From Neolentinus lepideus HHB14362 ss-1 (taxonomy: Eukaryota > Basidiomycota > Agaricomycetes > Gloeophyllales > Gloeophyllaceae): a stretch of DNA of 64,000 nt. How positions within the stretch are numbered: the stretch's first letter is position 1; each line of letters begins with the position of its first letter. The notes under the pieces are model-generated. The model was given only the letters and a program-made list of their open reading frames with translations, searched no databases and had not been told where the DNA came from. Of the stretch, positions 23,709-35,554 are shown one piece after another. Position numbers and translations under genes: made by a program. Where the stretch lies: contig KV425607.1 in the NCBI GenBank assembly GCA_001632425.1, forward strand, positions 63,969 to 127,968. Reading direction: 5' to 3'.

Positions 23709-25413
23709 ATGGCTCTTGATTCTGTGCTGGAAGCTGGCTATAAGCTACTTGACCGAGTGAGTACATGCGTCAGGGAAACATTTGTGTGCTCATGAGATGC
23801 GCAGGGCTTGATTCCAGACTTTGTTCTCCGCCCTGTGATTTGCGCTCTATGCCGACAAAGATTGCGCGAGATAGATCATGGCTCGTTCGAAGCCAACCAT
23901 GCGGCCAAGATGAAATGGATAGAGCAAGTGAAAGCCCGCGACACCATCGCTGATCTGACCGAGAAAGCGAATGAACAGCACTACGAGGTATAGGAAACCT
24001 CGATATTTATTCATATGGTGTTTTGCTGCAGTTTTGTACATGTGCAGGTTTCGACGAGCTTCATTCTGTCGTGTCTTGGTCCATATGCGAAGTACTCTTC
24101 CTGTCTGTATCCAACGGGGAAGGAGACTCTTGAAGAAGCAGAGGTCCTCATGCTTGAAAGCTATTGTGAGAAAGCGCAAGTGAAAGATGGGCAAGATGTC
24201 CTCGACCTTGGCTGTGGTCTGCAATACCCCTTCGAGTTGAACAGAAACGGCTATGGTTCTGACTTTTGTTTACGCAAGGATGGGGCAGCTTGTCTCTGTA
24301 CTTGGCTGAGGCATGTCGTTCAGTCACCTTGTTCTCGACTCCATTTGACCATTATCTCTTCGCAGAAATATCCGAATTCTCGCATAGTCGGACTCTCCAA
24401 CTCTAGCACCCAGAAACTGCACATCGACTCGACCGCAAAATCAAGAGGCCTGTCCAACCTAGAGGTGGGATTGCCTCCAATTGTCCACGGGATGCTGAAT
24501 CCCAGTCTTGCCTCAGATAATCACAGCCGATGTCAATACTTTCGATTTTGACGGGTCACGACAGTGAGCACATGCGAATCTCTCCCCATCGTATGCCGAT
24601 GACCTTCTCATCTATACTTTCAGCTTTGACCGCATCCTATCAATCGAAGTCCGCTCCCCCTCTCCTTCTCTCCCCCTAACTACCTTACCTTGATTGCCTT
24701 AGATGTTCGAACACATGAAGAATTACGCCTCCCTCCTGCGTAAAGTTTCCACCTGGCTCAGGTCCGCAGAACACGGCGCCACAGAGGAAGCACTGCTCTT
24801 CGTGCACATCTTCTGTCACAAAACCACGCCCTACCATTTTGAGGAGGGCGACGGGTGGATGGCACAGACATTCTTCTCCGGTGCGTGGTCCATCCAGGTA
24901 TACCACGACGCTTTGACTCGACTGCAATGCAGGTGGGACGATGCCCTCTCACGACTTGCTAGTACGTACCCATGCCAAATCCCATATCTCCAACTCAGCT
25001 GAATTCCACTTCCCAGCTGTACTTCCAATCGGACCTCACCCTCCTCCGCAGCTGGTACCTCTCCGGCAAGCACTACTCCCACACGCTCGAAGACTGGCTC
25101 GTGCGCCAAGACAGGAACGCCAAGTCGGGCCTGGCGGAGCTCGAGAAGGACGCAGTGGCGAAGGGGTTCAGTAAGGAGGATGCAAGGGCAACATTTAACA
25201 GGTGAGTGTAGGAGTGTGGCAAGGGAAAAGAGGAGGCTAATTGGTATGTGATGTGATGTGTAGGTTTAGAGTGTTTTATATCGCGTGCTCGGAGTTCTTT
25301 GGGTTGAATGGTGGGCAAGAGTGAGTTTTCCCCGTTTCTTTCGGGGTGTGGTTTACTCACAGGCATTTGGGTACAGATGGGGTGTCGGGCATTACTTGTT
25401 CAAACGCAAGTGA
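23709..25413 (+). CDS. SAM-dependent methyltransferase, CFA synthase / coclaurine N-methyltransferase type (362 aa)
   Basis: Twelve exons join in phase to 362 aa. Family blocks run in order: GPYAKYSSCLYPTGKETLEE, AEVLMLESYCEKAQV, VLDLGCGWGSLSLYLAE (SAM motif I), KYPNSRIVGLSNSSTQK, FDRILSIEMFEHMKNY, FVHIFCHKTTPYHFE, SGGTMPSHDLLLYFQ and SWYLSGKHYSHTLEDWL. Proteins of this class transfer methyl or methylene groups from SAM to lipids or amines; the substrate here is not known. One intron (24311-24365) starts with GC rather than GT (GAG/gcatgt) and is needed to join the SAM motif to KYPNS. The gene is head-to-head with BTA1, so co-expression and a lipid substrate are reasonable inferences. A short insert (RSAEHGATEE) interrupts the usual WL..G-LLFV region. 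Confidence 0.92.
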
Positions 25414-25707
25414 TCAGTTGGCAGGCTGACAGCGTCAAATGCTATACGTTATTCTTATTCTTGTTATCTGCATATCGAATATCGAGAGACGGTATTCCTT
25501 TCATTCTCACTTCGCACAATAAGAAATTGACGAGAGCAACCAATTGGCTTGAAATAAATAAGACATCTATGAAATACAAGATATTCGCAACGACAAAAAC
25601 TAATGATAAATATAATTACAGTTTTGCTGGTGACGACGACACAATCCACCCGTGTACATATGATCTTTGCGTGTCTTCGTGTTACAACTGCGCGGGTGAC
25701 CCTCGCT

Positions 25708-28104
25708 CTATGCAGAGCCCACGTCGGACGCATTGTCATACGCCTCCTTCAAGCTCCTCATCTCTTTTACCCACTCCTGATACGCCTCCCCTACCCTCAC
25801 GACCTCCTCCATGTCAAAGTCAAAGTCATCATCGGCGCTTATAACCGAGTCCCCGCTCTTGTCCAGCGCACTGAGCATCTTCTTGATGCGGTTCTGTTTC
25901 TGGTACGCGTCCTGGTACGAGCTGAGGTACTTCTCGTAGTTCTGGCCGTACCGCTCGCGCAGACTGTGGCGATCACGCGGGAGCGGGCCCTGGGGCGGAC
26001 GCGGCTCGGTGCTTGAGGGCGGGGAGGTGACTTCACGCTTGGCATCGCGCTTCCGGGGTGGCGTGAAGTCTTCGTCTTCGGAGGAGGTGTAGATGGGTGA
26101 GCGGCGGCGGGACTTGCTGGAACCGTTGGACTTGAGAGAGGGTCTCTCGGATCGCGAGTCGGAGCGGGACATGGAGGGGCTGAGTTCCTCTCTTTTAACT
26201 TTCTTTTGAGGTCGCGGTGATGCATCCCTTCCACGCTCGCGCTGCCTCTCGCGATCGCGTTCTCGTTCGCGCCTCTCTCTCTCTTTCTCTCTATCACGTT
26301 CTCTCTCTCTTTCTCTTTCCCGCTCCCGCTCCCGCTCTCGTTCGTGTCTTTCTCTTTCCCTCTCTCGCTCTCGCTCCCTGTCTCGTTCCCGTTCTCGTTG
26401 TTCTCGCTCCCTCTCCCTCTCATCCTCCCTCCCTCTCTTTGCAGACTTCTTCGGCAGCGGAGACTCCACTCTCTTCGTCTCCTCCGTCTTCAGTCTCTTC
26501 ACATGTTCCCTCTCCTCGCCCTCCTCTTCGTCTTCCTCCTTCGGCAGAGGAGCTTTCTTCCTCTTCAACGTCCCTTCCTCCTTCTTCACGTCAGGCTCCC
26601 TCGCCTTCCCTTTATCCACTGCCTTCCTCCCCGCTGGCGTGGGTTTCTTTTCCTCCTTAATCTTAGTAGTTGGGGGTGGTATCGGCGGCGCAGGCCGAGC
26701 GCTCCCCGACGGAGCAGGCTCCTCTCTCCTCCTATCCGCCCTTGCGTCCACAGGGCCCGCCGCCTTCACAGTCACGGATGGCGACTCCCCTTTCGGCGGA
26801 GGTGCAGGCGACACCATCTTGAACCCAGACCCCGGTGCCTTCCTAGCGGGTGCAGGCGTGGGGTTAGGCGACACCTTGGGCTTAGGTGGCAGCGGATGCC
26901 TCGAGCCCTCGTCCTTGGCCTGTATCTCCTGCTTAGCAATGCGCGCTGCTTCCTTCGGCTTCGCCGCCGACTTCTTCGTCGCAGGCCTCTTCGGTGCTGG
27001 CTTCCCTGCACCCGCGGTGCTCGTCATTACCGGCGGCGTTGAAGTTGAGACGGTAGATGACGTCGGGGGCTGCATCACATGTGCCCAAACCGGGTCGGAC
27101 GCGGGTATCTCAAGGTCCCGAAAGGCCACCCGAGCCTTGCGAGCAATGCTCAGACGCTCGTTTTCCGTCAGCCGCCCCCACTCGTACGGTCTGACTTCGC
27201 GGTACGTGGTATTCTTGAGCTCCCATGTTGGCGGGTCCCTAGTCGATTGTTTGTTGAGTCGGGGCATCTCCATTGCGATCTAGAATATGATTAGATAGGG
27301 GTTCGGATGTGAGCAGCTTGTTAGAACATACCTCACGCAGCATGTCGCGCATCATCTGCTTATCCGCATCGGTAGCGTTTGGCCCACCTACGAGCTTTAC
27401 GACCTCCTCCTGAGTGCGCGGCTGCACCGCAACGCAGTGGATCATCCGGTGTCGCGTCTCCTCCATCCGCTGGCTCGACACCTTCAGCGCCGGCGACGCC
27501 ACTCTCGCCTGGGCACCAACACCCGGCGCTCTTGCCGCGGCCGCGCCTGGCTTTTTCGCGGGGGGTGCCGGCTTCCTCTTTTTCCCATTCGCGGTCGTGG
27601 TTGGGATGTCCTTGAGCAGCACCGCCTTGCGCCCCGTGCGCTGCTTCTCGGCCGCGGCGGCGCGGTCGCGCACCTGCTCGGCGACCTTGTCCAGCTCGCG
27701 CTCGACGGAGAACTTGCCAACGATATTGCCGTATAGTTTGAGTGGCGCGTTGGGCTTGGCGGCAGTGGCGGCGCGGAGGTAGAGCTCAGAGGGAGAGGTT
27801 TCTTGGTGGGCGCGCATGGGGAAGAATGTGTCACCAATGTATATACCCTGTATTCATGTCAGTTAGAGATGGAATTACATTCAAGTTGAGAGGAAAGATA
27901 GAAGATAAAGTGGCGTGGCGGACTCACTGTGTTGCCCGGGGCAAACGAAAAGTCCATCCGTGGGTTGTTTGGGTGATCAGACAACGCCTCGAGTGTCTCC
28001 GCCGTCATCCTAACCAACATAACTTTCTTCGGTTTTGACTGCACAGCGTCGTCGGGCCTCGCAGGGCCCTGGAGCGATAGCCTCACGTCGGACGGCAAAG
28101 GCAT
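25708..28104 (-). CDS. RNA polymerase II elongation factor ELL-like protein (754 aa)
   Basis: Three exons (28104-27928, 27847-27332, 27279-25708) join through 80- and 52-bp introns. The N-terminal domain reads like fungal ELL (DVRLSLQG, DFSFAPGNTGIYIGDTFF, SELYLRAATAAKPNAPLKLYG, VKLVGG, MRDMLREIA), followed by the RPYEWGRLTENERL region. The middle is a long Ala/Pro/Lys-rich linker and an Arg-Glu tract of about 60 residues. The C-terminus (LRERYGQNYEKYLSSYQDAY ... YQEWVKEMRSLKEAY) resembles the occludin/ELL coiled domain. ELL stimulates RNA polymerase II elongation by suppressing pausing, in the nucleus. Confidence is moderate for the exact family and high for the gene. The stop lies 295 bp from the stop of the convergent methyltransferase gene. 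Confidence 0.8.
26240..26430. repeat. Arg-Glu coding microsatellite-like tract in ELL gene
   Basis: About 190 bp of imperfect ctct/cgctc/gttc repeats which, read on the - strand, encode alternating Arg-Glu (about residues 518-578 of the ELL-like protein). Such RE tracts are highly charged, likely helical or disordered, and prone to length change by slippage. Confidence 0.85.
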
Positions 28105-30829
28105 GGTCGCAGCTCCTCGAGATCGATGGAATGAAATACAGCTTTAGGAGTATAAATCGTCTTGTATCGTCTTCGTTGTTGTCGTTCGTGAAATTCAGGT
28201 AGTTCTTGGCCAGAGCCGAGAGTCGTCGTGCCACTTGAGTGCAGGTGGAAGTTGTGGTCAAGAGTCCAGCCACACAAAGCAGGTTTGATCGATCCAGTTA
28301 GTCCTCACGCCACTCAGAGCCAGCAACTGCTGTCAGTGACGACGGATACGGAGGACAATAAGCAGCGGTCGCTGTGGACGACGACGTGGTCAAGAACAAG
28401 GATCGTTCGGTATCAGCACCCCGCCACCAGCGCTTCCGCAAGGGCCGTGGCTGTTCGGACGTATCCGACATAACTGCATCTTCTAGCCGATCAGAATTGA
28501 TGCGACGTTGGCCAATCATAACTCAGAAAGGGAGTGTACATAGTTACATTCGGCTACACCTGTCTCCGCACAGGAAATCCGCCACGATATACACAAGCCC
28601 CTCCTACAACAAAATAGAATACCTTGCGCTGTATACGGAACGATGTAATTTGCTTGCGGAAATCGGACCCGATAACCGGGTACCGGTGCGGTTCCCAAAG
28701 AAAACACCGGCATATGCAGTGGACAGCATAGCGCGACAAACCTTCGAGACTTACAGTTGTGCCACCCCGCAGCTTGACTATTGTGCATCTTCCGCAGTAG
28801 AAGTAGTAGAAGATGCATCACAATTCCTCGCAGGCACCGCGATCGTGGTGAAAATTCTAATCTTGTCCCTCTGCCCTGTGACCGCCCTAATTGACCGCCA
28901 GAACCCGGCCCATCGCTATGGGAAACAAGAGCTCGATGGGGATAACATTACAACTACCTTGTGCGAAGAGTCCGCAAACAAAGGCCCTCGAACGAGATCG
29001 ATGAAACGGTCGCATCGAAGAAGGGCCGAGCATCAAGCTGTAAAACATCCATTTTGCGAGCAAGAGTACTTATTTGAATGCATTTAGGCTGAGGGTGCCA
29101 CGAATCTCGAGAACCGGTGTCGCACGTATGATACTGTCGAAGGTGACAGCAAAGAATTGACGTCGACAGCTCTTGAAGCGCTCACACTGAAATAGCTAGG
29201 TGCATCCACGCTGCCACGGGAGAGAGAGACCGCGCATTCATCGCACTACCGTAGAGCCGCGTGAGTCTGCAAACCATGAAATGCCCAGCGTCGACTGAAA
29301 CTGTCCAGTACAAACGCTATATCCACGCAGCTGGATGGTGACAGCATCAGGACGGCATTGAGCGGAAAATCCTCCAAGAGAGGGATTGATAACATCGTAG
29401 CACCGAAGTACAAGCGCACATCAGATTGCAGTGGCGAAAGGAGCTGAGAATACAATAACAGAGATACCTTCCAGTTTGTGGTGACGATATTGATGGAGAG
29501 AGCTCGTTGGCGAATCGTTAAGCGACGGTATTGATGAGAGAAGGGCTAGCAGAGCATCAACAACATAAGATATTTGAGAGGGGAGGCATGATGAAAATGC
29601 GCTGCGAAGCGGAGACCTCAAGAATCGAAGGACCAGACCAATGTTGGGATAAGCACAGCGTTATGTTGATAGTGTTAACGAGAAAGCTTGCAGAGAAGAT
29701 GACAGAGGGAAAGGAAATGCGGGCGCGAAAGAGTATCTGTCATTTCCTCGGACTTCAGGTGATTGCGACCAAAGCAGTGTAACGATCAACCGAAGTGATA
29801 GGACCTAGGGTCTGCGCCTCACAGCACGGCTATGATATAGCGAGGAGATTGAGTGAATCGTTGATTGTCATCTCCTTCCCATGTCGCAGCTAAAGCAAAC
29901 GCAACGAGAAGCCCGGATGCTGATCTCGAAGCCAATACGTACACGAAGAATCAAGCCATGTGCCTCGCAAGCCCTGCGCAGCGCGTCCGCGAAAGACGAC
30001 TCCGCGATGCGAAGGATCGACAGATGTGTTCGGAGAGACAAAGGAGAGATACTCCTATGCACCGTGAGAAGTCTTTCTCGTAATAGGCGCCTCGTAAACG
30101 TGTTTCTTTGAGTCCCGACACGCTTTACGGTATATAGCGAAGACTCTCAAGAGGGCAGAAATAGCTTCGCCAGCAAGACAATCCCTCCGAAGGGTTCATG
30201 ACGAGACCTTGGCGGCATCGCCGCAAGCAACAAATGTGACTGTGCCAAAGATAATTAGTCAGGGGGTGTTGTTTGACGCGACACCGCCGCATCTCAGACG
30301 ACGAGGATTGATTCGAAGGGATCACCATGGGTGACGATGCATCGATGATGAACAAATTATAAGTTGGGTTACTTGGCAGGCTTACGGGTTGCTTATTGGG
30401 TGCTTACAGAAATCCTGACTGGCAGACGGGGTATCTGGGGAAATCTGCCCAAATCGAACGATTCTTCCCGAAGACTCAATCCGATTCCTTCACCGAAGTT
30501 GACTGCTTGCATAGAGATTATTAAGTTCTTGATATGCCTGTGGACGTTTTGATGAAACCGGTGGAGCAATGCCCTCATATTTATCCATCGCAAGGTGCAA
30601 ATGCTTTTGCTTTCACGTTCTCGTCTGCCACCTAAGTCCTAGTCTAGTGTCGCCCACCGATTTAACAGCCCTCATCGTCTATCGGTACCCCCGGCGTCTC
30701 TTTTTTGTCAGCCATTAATTTGTTGCGCTATAAATTCATCGGTATAGTCTTCTTTATCTGTTGCCGTTCTCTTTCTCATCGTGGCAAAGCACACCATTGG
30801 TACCTTGTTCCCTAACGCTGGGTTCCGAA
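28105..30829. other. 2.7-kb region without a recognised gene
   Basis: The longest frame is 28374-29087 (+, 237 codons, starting MDDDVVKNKDRSVSA). It has no domain, no hydrophobic pattern and no splice-linked continuation, so I do not call it. Small frames between 29246 and 30111 on both strands are also unconvincing. Promoters of the ELL gene and of the DUF3533 gene must lie at its two ends. Confidence 0.5.
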
Positions 30830-32609
30830 ATGGCCACAACGACTTTTCAAGACGAGGGTGCGCGAGGCATTCTCGCCTTTAGAATGGCCGGTACCACCGG
30901 TACACTGACCCCCAAGAGCGACGAGGGCGCGCCCAAGGAGGACGTCGAGATGTCGACCGTTAACCACCCCCTCGGACTGCCTTCCCCACACCGCCCGCTC
31001 TACTACCTGTCGTGGTTCCATTACGACTCCGCGCGGTACCGACGCTTCCCGTTGCACACCGCACTCATCGGCATCGCCATTAACTCGGTGGTTGTCTGGA
31101 GCTGCGGCGCGATCATGTATGGCGCCTTCTATAAGCAAAATCGCCTGTGCAAGCTCAAAATATACATCGTCGACTTTGACCAGGACGGTCTGGGTCGAGC
31201 CGTCAGCGGCTCTTTCAACGCATCGCTGCAAACGCCCAATCACTTCAAGCTCGTATATCAATCCTTCCAAGATAATGTGGATGTGCACCGGCACGTTTAC
31301 GATGAGCAGGCGTTCGGCGCTGTGATCAGTACGTGCTACGCTATCAGCACCATTCGATTATTGTTCACCTTCGTTTCCTTCACGATCAGTCAACCAAGGT
31401 GCGACCCAAGCCTGGAGGCAAGCAATTAGCACTGGCAACTCCAGCTACAATCCCATATCCGCGGTGGAGATGGTATCGCAGAGTGGGCGGAGCCCTCTGA
31501 CCGCCGGTAGCCATGTCGTACCTGGTATGACAGCAGTCTTGCAGCCCGTGCTGGCGCAGTTTTCACAGAGCACGATGTCGAGCTTTATGTCCTCGAACCT
31601 TAACAACGCCACCGCGCTGGCGAACGCCGTGAAGTGCCCTCAATGCCTCTCTGACGCATTTTCATATACGTCGAACGATATCGTACCTGCCTATAATGCT
31701 GCGACATTGGGTGCAAAGCTATCCGGCGCCGTGTTCGTGAGTGACCTGCTATGCGCTGTCCAAGGAAAGCTCACTCTGACTACGTGTAAATGATTAGCTC
31801 ATCGTCTTTACCTTTGCCGTCTCTGCTGTGTCTTTCGAGATCGCCAACAAGGTCGGCGAGCATCTCGACATCTGGCACACGATCGCATGGCGAGTCCTCC
31901 ACCCCAGCGTACACTATCTATTCATCGGACTGTCCTTAACTGGCGTCCAGGCTGCGTTTGGCGTGCCGATGACTACACCATGGGATGGTCGCGAATTTGT
32001 AATTCTGTGGATGTGAGTCGTGGCCGGCTATGTGTGATTTTTTTTGTGGTGCTGATTAGCGCGCTCAAGCTTAATTGGTTGTGTGTCTCAGGTTGGTATT
32101 TACACTTTGGCAGATGGTCGAACTTCGGAGCTAACACGACTATAGCCATAGGTCTGGCCTTGGAAGCGTTCTGGACAGTCTTCGGCTGGTGGATCCTCAC
32201 CTTCTTCCTTAACTTATGTGCGCCCCTCCCTTATCATACCCTTCCTAGCTCCAATACTAAAGTCTGCACTCCCCACACAACAGACGTCGTTTGGAATCTC
32301 GGCGCCGTCTCTTACTTGTTCGAAGAGATGCCCGGCTTCTTCAAGTATTACCACGGCTTTCCGCTCTTCCATGCAGTATGTCCCTTCCACCATCTCCCTG
32401 CGCTCCTTCACTATGTGATTCTACCGCTAACCCCTCATCGGTGTTAGGTCCAAGGTACACTCACTATTGTTTATGGCACGCGCAGTCACCTTGGGCTCAA
32501 CTTCGGCGTCCTCGTTGCATGTAACGTCGTCTCCATCATCTTTCTCGCCGCGGCGACGTGGTATCGCCTCAGCCGGAACATGCAGACAGGATTCCACAGG
32601 TTCCAGTAA
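30830..32609 (+). CDS. DUF3533 / SNG1-like multi-pass membrane protein (472 aa)
   Basis: Seven exons (30830-31328, 31390-31736, 31798-32012, 32060-32091, 32146-32217, 32284-32375, 32448-32609) join in phase. The layout is that of the SNG1/DUF3533 family: a cytosolic head, one membrane helix (ALIGIAINSVVVWSCGAIMY), a large extracytosolic region (KIYIVDFDQDGLGRAV, AVIINQGATQAW, YNPISAVEMV, AFSYTSNDIVPAYN), then a cluster of helices ending NFGVLVACNVVSIIFLAAA. Yeast SNG1 is linked to nitrosoguanidine resistance and plasma-membrane lipid asymmetry; the role here is unknown. The 32-nt exon 32060-32091 was needed to restore the WIALKLNWLCVSAIGLALEA block. An in-frame ATG at 30761 is an alternative start. 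Confidence 0.85.
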
Positions 32610-33291
32610 GCTTCAGTTCTTGGCATGAAATCCTCTTCGCATCGGCCATCGTGCACTTCCGATCAGGTTATCTATCCACTGCATATCAGTCTCATCATCT
32701 ACTATAAGCACACGTAATTGCTCTCTGCTTTATATACGCATTTGCCGTGTGGGAGCGAAGGAATACAGATGCCCGTGTTTGTACGTGCCGATATTTGAAA
32801 CTTCAATCGAGGAGTCCCTGTATATGTCTGTGTCGCTATAGGTGTGGGGCAGAAGACCCCGCCGATCCACATGAGATTCGACTTTGACTAATACTATCAG
32901 CATTTTATCCGACGTTTTACGGGCACATGTACTGGTTTATACGCATTCAGAGGAAGGAGTGTGTCATTGTCTTACTTCGTGATCTTATTCAAGGGGTGTT
33001 CGACAATAGCAGGTGAAATCGAGCGCGGTGTAATCCGAACTGATCATATGCAGACATGTCATACATGATTAATGGGGTCGATGGTACAGGAGCAGGACTC
33101 CTTCCCCAGCTACGAATCAAGAATTTGTGAACGTGCTCAAGAACTACGCGGCATGGTTCAGCAAGCTACGGATGCTATTGGTAGATGGACAAGTTGGCTC
33201 TCCTGATACACATGGTCGTCAGTCTACAAACCTACCCGAGGCTAGGGGCTGGAATACTTGCCTTCCGCACCACGGTAAGCCTAACATTTGT
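32610..33291. other. Intergenic, no gene seen
   Basis: 682 bp from the stop of the DUF3533 gene to the end of the first dsRBD gene. It marks the left border of a gene-poor island that extends to about 44.4 kb. No coding or repeat structure recognised. Confidence 0.5.
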
Positions 33292-33658
33292 TTAAGCGGC
33301 GGCGATCAATCCATCGGTGACCAGAGCGTCCAGAACTGCACGGGCGGCGTTCTCCTTCGCAGCGCCTCTGCTGGGGCCAGTTCCCCGTCCCCACTCGATA
33401 TTATTGACTACATGGAAGAAAGTGTGATCAGTATCTGGCTTCGGCAAAGGAAAAAAGGTGCGTACGGTAGGCAATGGAAGTCCAGGTGACATTGTGAGGC
33501 GGACCCTCCGAATAGTCCTCCCATGTCAGTCTGCGGTCTCTCAATGGGCCCTGAAGAACGTTGTTGAGGCGCATTCTGGCATCTGGACCCGTGCGCTATG
33601 TGATGAGATCGAACGTCTATAATATGAGGATGAATGACTGACGTTCAAGAGCAGCCAT
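33292..33658 (-). CDS. Stand-alone dsRBD microprotein, copy A (82 aa)
   Basis: Three exons (33658-33643, 33582-33466, 33407-33292) with introns of 60 and 58 bp, phases consistent. The 82-aa product is little more than one double-stranded-RNA-binding domain: helix 1 (MRLNNVLQ), strand 1 (RLTWEDYSEG), the GPPH loop, TWTSIAYLNNIEWG, then GTGPSRGAAKENAARAVLDA as the basic loop and helix 2. In the usual dsRBD the loop reads xKKxAK; here it is SRGAAK, so one lysine is kept and one is arginine. There is no catalytic or other domain. It is the first of four related - strand units. Binding of dsRNA is inferred from the fold, and RNA-silencing involvement is speculation. The acceptor TCCAG at 33583 was chosen over CATAG at 33596 because only it keeps phase. 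Confidence 0.82.
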
Positions 33659-33724
33659 GTTCCTTGCGATTGCAGCGGTTGTAGCTGGATATTTTTCTCC
33701 TCCCCGTCGTGCATAATGTCAGTC

Positions 33725-33730
33725 TTTATA
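33725..33730 (-). promoter_or_regulatory. TATA box of dsRBD gene A
   Basis: TATAAA on the - strand, 67 nt upstream of the ATG of copy A. The other two intact copies have a similar box 77-78 nt upstream. Confidence 0.6.
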
Positions 33731-35102
33731 GTGTATAACCTACCACAGCACTCCTCTGCATAAGGCTGGGAAGGTTGGCAAAGAATGCCGAGGCAAAGAC
33801 TCATATCATCAGGCTCACGAGCCACATAACTGCCAGAGATAGGGTCCGCAGCTTGATGGTGGGCGAGGACCGGCAGTTCGAGTCAGAGATTGAATACAGT
33901 ACGCCTGAATTCTGCTGTACTGCTGTAAATGCGCCTTGTTGCCTTCGGGGTGTTGGTAAATCAGGGCATAAATCGCGCTGATACCCTTGATGGCTGAGCA
34001 CCAGACGACGGCCACCCCGATGCGTACGAGGTCGCGGCAGCCAAGGCAAGCCGGTGTTCTCAGCATACTTGTATCACAGCACACAGCAATGCTCTGAAAG
34101 GGAGTTGATCAGATACTGACCGCCAGCTGTGGCGTTTGTGGGTGCGGATGGGTGTCAGTTTTCTTCCCGAGTCCTCATTGCCTTTGTAATTCACCTATTA
34201 GACCTGTTGTTAGAGTAATTCCCTCTGCTTCGGGTCATCATGTTCGGCGCCGTGACCAACTGTCCGCTGAGCACCTCGCACTTATCAGAAGTCCGGCACA
34301 AACATACACACACCAGTACTTGGACATAAAGCAGTGACATAAAATTGTTATTAGAACGCGAGGGATTAGAAATATCTCTATTTGGTTTCATACCACAGAA
34401 TAAATACCTGCACAATTACCTTGAAGAGCCACATTAGCCTACAGTCGTGTCAGGAAGTTGTCAGAGAAGACCCGATCCACTAACCCAATAAGTATTCTGC
34501 TGGGCCCTTCGCGTTGCATGCAATGCTTTCACTCGAAGGTTCGGAACGCTTCCGCATAGCGAGGCGAGATGGTTACAAGCAAAACGGACCGCACAAAAGG
34601 ACCGCGCAAGTCACTGTGATGTGAGAGGCTGTAGACTGTAGTCAGCAGCTGAGCGATCTCATCGATATGGACGTCAGTCAAGACAGCGCACAAGCGACGA
34701 ACCAATGGCGCCGGAAAACGAATCATCGTGAATCGGGGCAACGCGGACGTGCGTGCTTCGGCGCGGCCTCTCAGATCTCAGATTTAGATTGATGCGAATA
34801 TCGGAAAACCATTTGATGCGCCCTATCCGACAAGCTCTACAAAGTCTACACAATATATGATAACGCTACAAAGATCTACTACAGCATATAACCGAGATCA
34901 TATTTACATTCAACAAAAACGCCATCCTTTCGATAGCTGCGGACATGTACTATATACAACAGGATGGTTATCCCGTTATCCAAGGGGAATCGTATCACTA
35001 TTGGAGCATAGAAAACGAAGTGGTATGATAAGGCGAACTCTGGAAATAGCATTCATTATTCGTCTGGAAATAACAAAATCCACGCACCTTGCAAATCGAT
35101 GA
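33731..35102. other. Spacer with possible coding relics
   Basis: No intact gene. On the - strand near 33815-34084 an 89-codon frame has a hydrophobic stretch (RIGVAVVWCSAIKGISAIYA) that may be a fragment of a membrane-protein gene. I could not assign it. The region right of 34500 is AT-rich and structureless to my eye. Confidence 0.35.
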
Positions 35103-35472
35103 CTAATACCCTACTGGATGTTCTCTGTCCCGCTCTTTGTTACGCACAACCTGATACGAGGCCTGGTTCTCGGCTGCCAGTCTGGTGGGCCCTTCACCTC
35201 TCCCCCATTCGACGTCGTCCACTGTCAGTAGTAATTCATCAGCCGTGGGCATTTTCGGAGCGTCGGCTACGTACACGTCGCAATCGAAATCCAGGTCTGC
35301 TCGTGGTTTGGACCTTTGGAAAATGTCTCATACTTGAGGCGTCCGACGATCTCGTTCTGCTGAATTTTATTATTCAACCTCATCTTCCAGTCTATGCATA
35401 GTTTGTCAGCCTCGCTACCGCGCAGTGTAAAGTGCCCATACCCTTGAATGGGTCTTCCTGTCCTCGGGGCAT
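35103..35472 (-). CDS. Stand-alone dsRBD microprotein, copy B (88 aa)
   Basis: Exons 35472-35442, 35391-35275 and 35221-35103 join in phase around introns of 50 and 53 bp to give 88 aa. The middle exon is exactly 117 nt, as in copies A, C and D. Domain parts: KMRLNNKIQQ helix, RLKYETFSKG strand, GPNH loop, TWISIATLDDVEWGRGEG, then PTRLAAENQASYQVV. The loop is TRLAAE, so the usual second and third lysines are Leu and Glu, and RNA contact may be weakened. The C-terminal tail (RNKERDREHPVGY) is extended and charged. Closest relative in the window is the decayed copy C, which shares the first exon sequence (ATGCCCCGAGG versus ATGGCCCGAGC). Confidence 0.8.
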
Positions 35473-35548
35473 TAGCTGTATGTGTTGTCTGTTCGTGAGA
35501 TGGTGAATAAAGTCTGTGGATATCGTGCCATCCGTCTAGGAATGCCTT

Positions 35549-35554
35549 CTTATA
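35549..35554 (-). promoter_or_regulatory. TATA-like box of dsRBD gene B
   Basis: TATAAG on the - strand (in CATATAAGAAG), 77 nt upstream of the ATG of copy B, matching the spacing at copy D. Confidence 0.5.

Noticed and set aside
26217..27283. Long open frames on the + strand over the ELL-like gene
   Set aside because: They are the antisense of the Arg/Glu/Pro-rich coding sequence; low-complexity codons leave the reverse frames open.
28374..29087. 237-codon open frame on the + strand
   Set aside because: No domain, no plausible composition or splice continuation; in a 2.7-kb gene-free stretch a frame of this size can occur by chance.
33541..33825. 94-codon - strand frame over dsRBD copy A
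   Set aside because: It reads through the first intron in a different frame; the three-exon dsRBD model explains the locus better.
33815..34084. Hydrophobic - strand frame as a membrane-protein gene
   Set aside because: Too short, no conserved flanking exons found; kept only as a possible relic.
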